Positions 35,768-43,153 of a DNA stretch of 63,740 nt are shown here, piece after piece (within the stretch, counting starts at the first letter, position 1; every line of letters starts with the position of its first letter). The DNA is taken from contig JAEOUN010000044.1 in NCBI GenBank assembly GCA_016839245.1, positions 1-63,740 on the forward strand. The letters are read 5' to 3'. The stretch is from Candidatus Thorarchaeota archaeon (GTDB taxonomy: Archaea > Asgardarchaeota > Thorarchaeia > Thorarchaeales > Thorarchaeaceae). A program made the translations under genes and the position numbers. The notes below the pieces were generated by a model. That model ran no database searches. It was given only the letters and a program-made list of their open reading frames with translations, and had not been told where the DNA came from.

Positions 35768-37084
35768 CTATGTCTTAACCATGGGATCAGGGAGTTTCAG
35801 GCTCTCATGGGCCTTGTCCTCAAAGATCTGTTTTGCAGCCACCATTAGGCTCTTCTCAATACCAGCGATGTTGTTGTTGGTTGCAACGATGAGGTTAGCT
35901 TTCACAAGCATTCCTTTGTCATCACTGATATAGTTGTGCAAGAGCGTTCCACGTGGAGCCTCCACAATACCAACGCCATCACCGGCCATGGGTTCGACAT
36001 CAGAGAGTTTCACGTCAGTACTGACAATCTCTGGGTCTTCAAGAAGAGTCTTGATCCACTCAGCAGCTTGCACCATCTCTACAACTCTTGCATAGTGGTA
36101 TGCAAAGGTGTGATGTGATGGTCGACCGACAAGATCTCTCATCTCTTTCAGAGCAGCATCAGCAAGAGGTGTAGCCATCTTATCAGCAACATTACATCTA
36201 GCAAGCGTGTTTGTCCGCCAGATTCCTTCAGGGTATCCTGCAGGTTTATAGTAGATGTGAGTTGCATAGCTATGCTTTGGCACATGCTCTCCGTAGTACT
36301 GCGTGTACTCCTGAGGTTTGAAATCAGCGACGATTTTGCCATCAGGATCCATGACACGAACAGTACCATCGTAGATATCAAGAACACCTTTGTTTGCCAG
36401 TCCGATATAATAGGTCGGGACAACTGCAACCTTGGTCACAACATCTAGATATGCATTGACGACAGTCTTTGCAAGATCTACTGTCTTGTTGATATTCTCA
36501 AGCATCTCAGGAACACGAGCAAGCCAGTGATCTCGATCTTCTTCACTCATGGGTGTGAGCTGACCACCAGGAATTGCAGTAGTTGGATGGATTGCTTTTG
36601 CGCCAACAGTCTTGATGAGTTCCTGACCAAACTCCATGAGCTTGATTGCCTGGACAGCTACATCTGGAAGGTGCTTTAAGACAGCAGCGACATTTCGAAC
36701 TGAAGGATCTGCAAAAGGACCAAATACAAAGTCTGGAGCAGCAAGAGCGTAGAAGTGAATTGCATGACTTGAGAGCTGTTTTGCTTCAATCATGAGCCTT
36801 CGGATCTTCACTGCGGCTGGCGGTGGAGTGATTCCCCATGCATCCTCGACAGCCTTCACTGAAGCCAGATGGTGGGGGATTGGACAGATACCACAGATTC
36901 GTGGAGCAATCCGTACAGCCTCTTCCATTGGACGACCCTCGAGGAATTTCTCAAAGAATCGTGTGGAATTCACATTGAACTGCACGTCCTTTACCTTTCC
37001 ATCCTTGCCGAGTTTGAGTGTGAGAGAACCATGACCTTCAAGACGCGTCACAGGATCGATTCTAATTGTCTTTTCATCAGTCAT
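35768..37084 (-). CDS. mvhA: F420-non-reducing hydrogenase large subunit lacking the C-terminal Ni-binding motif (MvhA/VhuA)
   Basis: A 438-residue Ni-Fe hydrogenase group 3c large subunit. The N-terminal L1 motif RICGICPIPHH (Cys64 and Cys67) is intact and supplies two of the four metal ligands. The protein ends at TAG shortly after NLIVATNNNIAGIEKS and LKLPDPMVKT, before the L2 motif that should supply the other two. That motif is encoded by the next gene, vhuU. The four-base overlap ATGA with mvhG indicates coupling. With MvhG and MvhD it would oxidise H2 and pass electrons to the Hdr flavoprotein. Classical split enzymes of this type are the Vhu hydrogenases of Methanococcus. Confidence 0.93.
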   Translation of the reverse strand: MTDEKTIRIDPVTRLEGHGSLTLKLGKDGKVKDVQFNVNSTRFFEKFLEGRPMEEAVRIAPRICGICPIPHHLASVKAVEDAWGITPPPAAVKIRRLMIEAKQLSSHAIHFYALAAPDFVFGPFADPSVRNVAAVLKHLPDVAVQAIKLMEFGQELIKTVGAKAIHPTTAIPGGQLTPMSEEDRDHWLARVPEMLENINKTVDLAKTVVNAYLDVVTKVAVVPTYYIGLANKGVLDIYDGTVRVMDPDGKIVADFKPQEYTQYYGEHVPKHSYATHIYYKPAGYPEGIWRTNTLARCNVADKMATPLADAALKEMRDLVGRPSHHTFAYHYARVVEMVQAAEWIKTLLEDPEIVSTDVKLSDVEPMAGDGVGIVEAPRGTLLHNYISDDKGMLVKANLIVATNNNIAGIEKSLMVAAKQIFEDKAHESLKLPDPMVKT

Positions 37085-37980
37085 TTCTTCTTAACCTCCT
37101 CACGCTTGATTCTAATTGAACCGAGATGACTAGTTGGGTAAGTAAAACGATTGAAGAGACCTAGGGGGTCTTTCACCTGATCCCTAATTTCCTCAGGAGG
37201 TAATGGTGCGTAGGTTCCTAGCATTGACATAGCATTTGCCCCAAAGTCTTGCATTATCGGTGGTGGTGGTCCAAAACAACCACGGCAAGTCGCACCTTTA
37301 TTCACACACTGACCCTCACAGAGACCCCAAGTTGCAGAGCCAAGACAGATGTAACCTTGCTCAAGTAAACATCGGTCAGGATCTGCTATTCCTTGATAAG
37401 GTCGCAGTATTCTTTCAACGGGGGTCTCTTTCTTCTCACGAGAACAGTAATGACAGACAGTGTGGGGTGGTAATTCAATTGGCTCTCCTTTCAGTAGAGC
37501 AGTTACAGCAGTCAAGATGAGCTTTGAAGTTGGAGGGCATCCCGGGAGAAATATTTCGAAATCAACGTAATCCGTGTTGGGTTTTACTACAGGAGCAATC
37601 TCAGGAAGATTCTCAGTAGGTACTTTTCCACCTGAAACTGTCTTGTTCTCACGGAACTTGACATCCAGACATTCTTCAATGTCTGAAAAATTGGCAAGAC
37701 CAGGTATACCTCCAAAACAAGAGCAGGTTCCAAAGGCTATAAGTGTCTGGCATTTCGCTCGCATTACTTTGAGAAGGTGAATATCTTCCTCAGTACGAGC
37801 CATGCCTTCATAGAGACCTACTGCAATCGACTTGTCAGGGTAGTTCTCAAGATCATGAAGCTTATAATCAACGACACATTGCCAATACTTGATATCCAGT
37901 TGTGGAAGTACAGTTGCCAAGTTCATGTGAATGTCAAGAAGGCTTTGAAAGCAACCCCAACATGAGCTACCTTGCCCCAT
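37081..37980 (-). CDS. mvhG: F420-non-reducing hydrogenase small subunit (MvhG)
   Basis: A 299-residue electron-transfer subunit carrying the Fe-S clusters. Cys patterns are GSSCWGCFQSLLD (proximal cluster), FGTCSCFGG, LPGCPPTSKLI, and distal motifs HYCSR, CLLEQGYICLG and CEGQCVNKGATCRGCFG. The reading frame continues upstream of ATG 37980 to a CTG at 38004, which has GGAGG 7 bases before it and gives LTDPVSIAMGQGSSCWGC. The ATG has no ribosome site, so a CTG start is possible. The gene lies between the winged-helix gene and mvhA in a tight operon. Confidence 0.92.
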   Translation of the reverse strand: MGQGSSCWGCFQSLLDIHMNLATVLPQLDIKYWQCVVDYKLHDLENYPDKSIAVGLYEGMARTEEDIHLLKVMRAKCQTLIAFGTCSCFGGIPGLANFSDIEECLDVKFRENKTVSGGKVPTENLPEIAPVVKPNTDYVDFEIFLPGCPPTSKLILTAVTALLKGEPIELPPHTVCHYCSREKKETPVERILRPYQGIADPDRCLLEQGYICLGSATWGLCEGQCVNKGATCRGCFGPPPPIMQDFGANAMSMLGTYAPLPPEEIRDQVKDPLGLFNRFTYPTSHLGSIRIKREEVKKK

Positions 37981-38006
37981 TGCAATTGAAACTGGATCAG
38001 TCAGAT

Positions 38007-38243
38007 TTAAGCCTCCTTCAGCTTATAGGTTAATTCTTCACCTTCTTCGCTTGCAACATCAATAGCACCCCAGCGAAGCATACCCATTATGTTCCAAACA
38101 ACCAGACTCTTGTCTAACTGGGTCTTCTCTGCAATCACTGTGACTGTCGATGGACCTTCCTTCAGAACATCCTCGATAGCTTTACGTTGTTTTCTGATGT
38201 CTCCACGCTTCTGACTGAAGTAGGATTCAAATAACTTGCTCAT
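38007..38243 (-). CDS. Small winged-helix-like protein inside the hydrogenase operon
   Basis: A 78-residue protein. The segment QRKAIEDVLKEGPSTVTVIAEKTQLDKSLVVWNIMGMLRWGAIDV fits a winged helix (helix, turn, recognition helix, wing). It is too small to be more than a DNA-binding or protein-docking domain. Its ATG (38243) overlaps the mvhD stop codon as ATGA, and AAGGAGTGA precedes it. It may be an operon regulator or an assembly factor; Asgard or methanogen relatives would help decide. Confidence 0.75.
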   Translation of the reverse strand: MSKLFESYFSQKRGDIRKQRKAIEDVLKEGPSTVTVIAEKTQLDKSLVVWNIMGMLRWGAIDVASEEGEELTYKLKEA

Positions 38244-38686
38244 TTCCACTCACTCCTTATTGGACCTAGTTTTCTTACTTGTTCAGTTATCGTCCTTACA
38301 CCATCAGCAAATATCTGTGCCTCAGAGGCTGAGGCCCACTGCAATCGTACCCGTTTTGGATCTATGCCTGCTTGCTCAATGGCGGTTTCCATTAATGCCC
38401 ACCTCGCACGAGCTTTGAGGTTACCAGATGTATAGTGGCAATCACCAGGATGACATCCAGAAACCAATACACCATCAGCACCCATATCAAGGGCAGCCAA
38501 TACAAACTCTGGACTGAGTCTTCCAGTGCAGTTGATTCTTAGGATTCTCGCGTTTGTGGGGTATTGAATTCGACTTGTACCTGCCAGATCTGCGCCTGCA
38601 TAACTGCACCAGTTGCAGCAGTACGCAACGATTCTGGGTTCCCACTCTTGGTTTGAAGTAGTTGCTTCGGTAGATTCAGCATTCAT
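38240..38686 (-). CDS. mvhD: Hydrogenase iron-sulfur delta subunit (MvhD/FrhD-type)
   Basis: A 148-residue protein that links the hydrogenase to HdrA. The family's [2Fe-2S] cysteines are visible: VAYCCNWCSYAGADLAG at the start, ILRINCTGR, and GVLVSGCHPGDCHYTSGN. All Cys positions are encoded by Cys codons; no UGA is used here, unlike the selenoprotein VhuD of some methanogens. Overlaps by four bases with both neighbours (ATGA), so it is translated with them. Confidence 0.93.
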   Translation of the reverse strand: MNAESTEATTSNQEWEPRIVAYCCNWCSYAGADLAGTSRIQYPTNARILRINCTGRLSPEFVLAALDMGADGVLVSGCHPGDCHYTSGNLKARARWALMETAIEQAGIDPKRVRLQWASASEAQIFADGVRTITEQVRKLGPIRSEWK

Positions 38687-40440
38687 GCTGCGCCACCTCC
38701 CTCAGGCTCTGGTGCAGGACAGAGATAGGCCTCCACCATTGCCATGATTTGATCATCAGTTGAGTGATACATTATTATGGCACTGCTTGGACAGGCTGCT
38801 GCACAGGTACCGCATCCTTTGCATTTTGCCTCCGTGACGAATGCTACAGGAGGATTATGTTCCTCATCCATTGCGATTGCCCCATAGGGGCATGCAGTGA
38901 CACATGTATGACATGATGAACATAATTCAGAAATCACATGTGATACTGTTGATTCAATCTCGACTTCGCCCTGAGCCATAAGACCAACTGCCTTTGCTGC
39001 TGCACCACTGGCATCAATGACAGCCTCAGAGGCGTTCTTAGCAGCTTGAGCTGCACCAGCAATCATCACACCAGCTGTGTGCGTAGTTAGTGGAGCTAAT
39101 TTAATGTGCTCTGGATTAAAGAATCCATCACCACTTCGAGTCAGACTGAACATCTTTGCAGTTTCATCCATATCATCAGGTGGAATCATTGCAGATGCAA
39201 GAACCACTATATCAGGATGGAATTCAAGCTCAGAATTGGCAAGTACATCAAACCAACGGACTAGTAAGTCTCCACTCTTAGAAACCTCGACATTAGGATG
39301 ATTCTCAGACGGATATTTACTATAAATGACATGCTTCTGTCGAGCCAGTCGATGAAACTCTTCATGGCCTTTTCCATACGTTCTGATATCTTGGTACAAG
39401 ACAAGGACTTCATCAACACGATCCCTTAAATCAGCCGCAGCTTTTGCGGTAGCTGAGCAGCAGTGACGAGAACAATGCTCGTGACCGGGTTTTCCTGGTT
39501 CACGAGAGCCCACACAACCAATGAAGACAATCTTCTTCACGGGTTTTCCATCACTCGGTCGCTTTAACATGTCACTAGGTGGCATCTGCTGGAGTTCAGC
39601 AAGAGTCATGATATCAGGAGAATTGCTATAGCTATAGTAACCAATGGGCTTGAATGGCTCAAATCCTGTTGCTACTATCACGGTACCAATATCTAGCTTG
39701 GTCTCTTTACCTGATGCTAGATTCTTTACAGTGACTCCAAAATTGCCTATAAATCCATCAAATTTAGACACTTTACTACCCGTGAGTATCTTTATTCGCT
39801 TATGCTTTCGTACAGCGTCAATTAGTGGACCAATGACCTGTGCACCAGATTCATCAGATGGGAAGAGGTGAGTCCATTTAGCTACGTTGCCACCAAGTTG
39901 AGTGTCCTTCTCTACAAGCACAACATCAAAGCCGCGCTCTGCAATGTCAAGTGATGCTCTAAGTCCAGCAATCCCTCCACCAACCACCATAGTGGTTGGA
40001 AGTACCTTCACAGCTTTTATTGGTAGAGCTTCTAATTTCGTAGCTCTCGCAACAGACATCTTCACTAGGTCTTTTGCTTTTTCAGTAGCTTTCTCAGGTT
40101 CTCGCGTATGACACCACGAAACATGTTCTCGAAGGTTTACTTGATCGAACAGGTATCGATTTACTCCAACCTCTTCGACAACGCGTCTGAAAGTTGGCTC
40201 ATGCATCCTTGGACTGCAGGATGCAACAACCACTCTATTGAGGTTGAACTCCTTGACTTTATCTTTGATTAAAGTCTGTCCAGCATCTGAACACATGAAC
40301 ATCTCATCTGTTGCAAAAATGACATGTGGTAATCCTTTGGCCATCTCCGCCACCGAGGCTACATCCACTGCTCCCGCAATATTGTGACCGCAATGGCATA
40401 CAAATACGCCAATTCGTGGCTCTTCTTTTGTGTCTGACAA
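38683..40440 (-). CDS. hdrA: Heterodisulfide reductase subunit A-like flavoprotein (HdrA), full length with two ferredoxin sites
   Basis: A 585-residue flavoprotein. It has the canonical HdrA N-terminal domain (IGVFVCHCGHNIAGAVDV, then VVVASCSPRMHEPTFRR). An FAD/NAD(P)-binding Rossmann domain reads MVVGGGIAGLRASLDIAERG. Two 4Fe-4S sites sit at the C terminus: CSSCHTCVTACPYGAI and CKGCGTCAAACPSSAI. HdrA is the site of flavin-based electron bifurcation. Start TTG 40440, with AGGAGG upstream in the previous gene's end. It is followed by mvhD. Confidence 0.92.
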   Translation of the reverse strand: MSDTKEEPRIGVFVCHCGHNIAGAVDVASVAEMAKGLPHVIFATDEMFMCSDAGQTLIKDKVKEFNLNRVVVASCSPRMHEPTFRRVVEEVGVNRYLFDQVNLREHVSWCHTREPEKATEKAKDLVKMSVARATKLEALPIKAVKVLPTTMVVGGGIAGLRASLDIAERGFDVVLVEKDTQLGGNVAKWTHLFPSDESGAQVIGPLIDAVRKHKRIKILTGSKVSKFDGFIGNFGVTVKNLASGKETKLDIGTVIVATGFEPFKPIGYYSYSNSPDIMTLAELQQMPPSDMLKRPSDGKPVKKIVFIGCVGSREPGKPGHEHCSRHCCSATAKAAADLRDRVDEVLVLYQDIRTYGKGHEEFHRLARQKHVIYSKYPSENHPNVEVSKSGDLLVRWFDVLANSELEFHPDIVVLASAMIPPDDMDETAKMFSLTRSGDGFFNPEHIKLAPLTTHTAGVMIAGAAQAAKNASEAVIDASGAAAKAVGLMAQGEVEIESTVSHVISELCSSCHTCVTACPYGAIAMDEEHNPPVAFVTEAKCKGCGTCAAACPSSAIIMYHSTDDQIMAMVEAYLCPAPEPEGGGAA

Positions 40441-40443
40441 TCT

Positions 40444-41745
40444 CTATGCTCCTCCTTTACTAAGAACGATGGTAGCCTTCATTGCAGCCGCACTCCCGGC
40501 ACTTACAGAATCAGGGATATCCTTAGGTCCATCAGCACATCCACAAACAAATACACCAGGCACCTTTGTCACCGTAGGTCCAAAGAATGTGTGATTAATC
40601 TTGATATACCCATCATCAGTCTCATCTATGCCCATTTTAGTCGTTAATGTATGCAATCCTTCTGGAGGAATAACACCAGGGCTAATTACTACGAGGTCAT
40701 GTTCAATAAGTCGTACCTTTGAACTCTCTGTATCTTCGACTTTTACGACGAGATTGCTTGTATTCCTGCCTTCCATTACTTCGGCTACACGACCTCTGAT
40801 GAACTTCACGCCAAATCGTTTCTTGGCCATTTCATAGAATTCCTCGAATCCCTTCCCGAAGGCACGGATGTCTGCATAGTATACCCAGACATCTGCATCA
40901 GGATAGTGCTCAAGTGCCATAACAGCGTTCTTAATGGAGTACATGCAGCACACTCTACTACAATATGGAACACCCTTCTGGACATCCCGTGCTCCTACAC
41001 ACTGTATAAAGCCAATGCTCTTTGGCTTTCTACCATCACTTAGACGGACAAGGTGTCCATGAGTAGGTCCTGCAGCATTGATAAGGCGCTCAAACTCCAT
41101 GGCATGAATTACATTTGGATATTGACCATAGCCAAGTCGTGGATATTGACTCACGTCAAAGAGCTCAAAGCCAGTTGCAACGATAATTGCTCCAACATGA
41201 AAATCAATGACCTCATCCTTCATATCCATGTCAATAGCATTACGTTGACATGCTTTTACACATCTACCACAGTTGATACAATTCTCCTTATCTACTGTAT
41301 AGACATTGGGTGTAGATTGCGGAAAACCGACATAGATAGCCTTCCTGAATCCGATATTCATATCGAATTCGTTGGGTACTTCTACAGGACATTCTGCGGC
41401 GCAATCTCCGCAACCTGAACAGAGATCCTCTCTCACATAGCGGGCTTTCTTATTCACACGTATATGGAAATCACCAGCAGAACCTGTGACACTTCCAACC
41501 TCAGCATAGGTCAAAAGTTTGATGTTTTTGTGTCTGGAGACTTCACTCAACTTGGGAGTCAAGATACAAGCACTGCAATCCAGAGTCGGGAAGGTTTTGT
41601 CTATTTGGGCCATACGGCCACCGATTGAAGGAGTCCGTTCTACGAGGTAGACTTTGAATCCCTGATTTGCGATATCGAGAGCAGCCTGCATTCCTGCAAC
41701 ACCGCCTCCTATGACTAGTGCAGCTTTTGGTTTCTGATCAGCCAT
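40444..41745 (-). CDS. hdrA: HdrA-like flavoprotein, short form
   Basis: A 433-residue flavoprotein with an N-terminal Rossmann fold (ALVIGGGVAGMQAALDIANQG) and the TLDCSACILTPKL signature of HdrA. It has two 4Fe-4S sites (CSGCGDCAAECPVEV and CINCGRCVKACQRNAI) and a C-terminal part with VCGCADGPKDIPDSV. It lacks the N-terminal IGVFVCHCG domain present in the neighbouring HdrA, so it complements that protein rather than duplicating it. It is closely related to the HdrA half of the 43154 gene, including a 59-base identical stretch (41651-41709). Confidence 0.9.
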   Translation of the reverse strand: MADQKPKAALVIGGGVAGMQAALDIANQGFKVYLVERTPSIGGRMAQIDKTFPTLDCSACILTPKLSEVSRHKNIKLLTYAEVGSVTGSAGDFHIRVNKKARYVREDLCSGCGDCAAECPVEVPNEFDMNIGFRKAIYVGFPQSTPNVYTVDKENCINCGRCVKACQRNAIDMDMKDEVIDFHVGAIIVATGFELFDVSQYPRLGYGQYPNVIHAMEFERLINAAGPTHGHLVRLSDGRKPKSIGFIQCVGARDVQKGVPYCSRVCCMYSIKNAVMALEHYPDADVWVYYADIRAFGKGFEEFYEMAKKRFGVKFIRGRVAEVMEGRNTSNLVVKVEDTESSKVRLIEHDLVVISPGVIPPEGLHTLTTKMGIDETDDGYIKINHTFFGPTVTKVPGVFVCGCADGPKDIPDSVSAGSAAAMKATIVLSKGGA

Positions 41746-41759
41746 CTTCTGTTTACCTT

Positions 41760-42626
41760 CTACGCCTTTTGTAAAATTATCTTGGGATCAATTTTATTCA
41801 AATGAATTCCTAATTTACCAAAGTCAATTCCTATGGCTGGACCAAGGAACTGAGGTAAAGGAATAACTGGTATCTTTGGTTCATCACCTGCAAGCTCGTC
41901 AAACTGAATTTGAGTCAGTTGAATATCACAGAACTCACAGGCTGTGATAATGCCATCAACATTCTCATTACGGATGTTTCGTATCTTATCAAGACCAATT
42001 CTTGTTGCGACATCTTGATCCATAGCTAGCATGGGTCCGCCGCAGCAGCGAGTCTTGCCAGTGTAATCAACAGCTGTTGCCCCAGTTAATTCGATGATTG
42101 TATCAATGATGGTTGGATTCTCAGGATCATCAACCTTAACAATCTCAGGAGGACGAGTGACATGGCACCCATAATGAGCAGCAAGTCGTAGATTAGAATA
42201 AGGCTTGACTATAGCAGCCTTGATTGCATCATAGCCAATATCCTCTCGGAAGATTTGAAGAAGGTGTTTTACTTCCACAGTGCCAGTATACTTAAGCCCT
42301 TCTTCAGCAAGTAGCTCATTGACTTCATCCTTGAGTTTAGGGTTATTATCAAGGTCATGTTTTACGGTTTTGAGTGAACCAGAACAAGCACCACAAATTG
42401 CAAGAATGTCTTTACCCATGCTCTCAGCAATTGCCAGAATACGCCCACTCATCGCACAGAATGCCGTATGACTAAGTGATTCAACATATTGCGAACCACA
42501 GCAATTAGCATCTTTCATGAGTGATAATCTGATGCCCAATTTTTCCAAGACAACTTTGATGGATGCCTCATATGCTGGAAGTCTGACTGGCGTTGTGCAG
42601 CCAGTATACATCACAAATTCCTTCAT
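41760..42626 (-). CDS. hdrB: Heterodisulfide reductase subunit B (HdrB)
   Basis: A 288-residue subunit built of two CCG domains: CCGSQYVESL with an ICGACSGSLKTV segment, and RCCGGPMLAMD with ITACEFCDIQL. These hold the non-cubane 4Fe-4S clusters that reduce the disulfide in methanogens. Here the natural substrate is not known because coenzyme M and B genes are not in view. Overlaps hdrC by four bases (ATGA). Confidence 0.93.
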   Translation of the reverse strand: MKEFVMYTGCTTPVRLPAYEASIKVVLEKLGIRLSLMKDANCCGSQYVESLSHTAFCAMSGRILAIAESMGKDILAICGACSGSLKTVKHDLDNNPKLKDEVNELLAEEGLKYTGTVEVKHLLQIFREDIGYDAIKAAIVKPYSNLRLAAHYGCHVTRPPEIVKVDDPENPTIIDTIIELTGATAVDYTGKTRCCGGPMLAMDQDVATRIGLDKIRNIRNENVDGIITACEFCDIQLTQIQFDELAGDEPKIPVIPLPQFLGPAIGIDFGKLGIHLNKIDPKIILQKA

Positions 42627-43150
42627 TTCTTTCCGACTCCGTCAATGTAGCGTTTCTTGACTTTTTTCACGAACTCATTGTTCCAATCAAGATCTGTGTC
42701 GAGACCGAGATCTGTTCGGTCATCTTCAATGAAATCATCATATGCATCATTCAAAAGCCAACCATCATTCAAGACTTTGTTTACTGTGTTTTGGAATACC
42801 TTGGGTATGTAGCCTTCTCGAGTAGCAATCTCTCGAACAGCATGGAATATTTCTGCAAGGTTGACATCCTCTTGACATCGCTCTTCACAAAGTCGACAAG
42901 TCATACAAAGCCAGGGTAGTTCGCTCGAAAGAACTTCATGACGTTTCCCGAGTAGTATTTTTTGAATTAGTTGGCGTGGACGATAGCGATCAGTCATACT
43001 TGCAACCATGCAAGATGCTGTGCACATTCCACATTGTATACATTTCATTATACCTTCTCCGCCATATTCTCGCTCAACTTCTTTTGCAAAACTTGAGCTC
43101 GGAGCATGGTTGACCTGAGGTTTTTCGTTAGCATCGTCATTTGCCATCAT
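42623..43150 (-). CDS. hdrC: Heterodisulfide reductase subunit C (HdrC)
   Basis: A 175-residue iron-sulfur subunit with two 4Fe-4S sites: CIQCGMCTASCMVASM and CMTCRLCEERCQEDVN. It shuttles electrons from HdrA to HdrB. ATG 43150 (one of three start codons in a row, TTG-ATG-ATG) has AGGAG upstream in the end of the preceding gene, from which it is separated by a few bases. Confidence 0.93.
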   Translation of the reverse strand: MMANDDANEKPQVNHAPSSSFAKEVEREYGGEGIMKCIQCGMCTASCMVASMTDRYRPRQLIQKILLGKRHEVLSSELPWLCMTCRLCEERCQEDVNLAEIFHAVREIATREGYIPKVFQNTVNKVLNDGWLLNDAYDDFIEDDRTDLGLDTDLDWNNEFVKKVKKRYIDGVGKK

Positions 43151-43153
43151 CAA

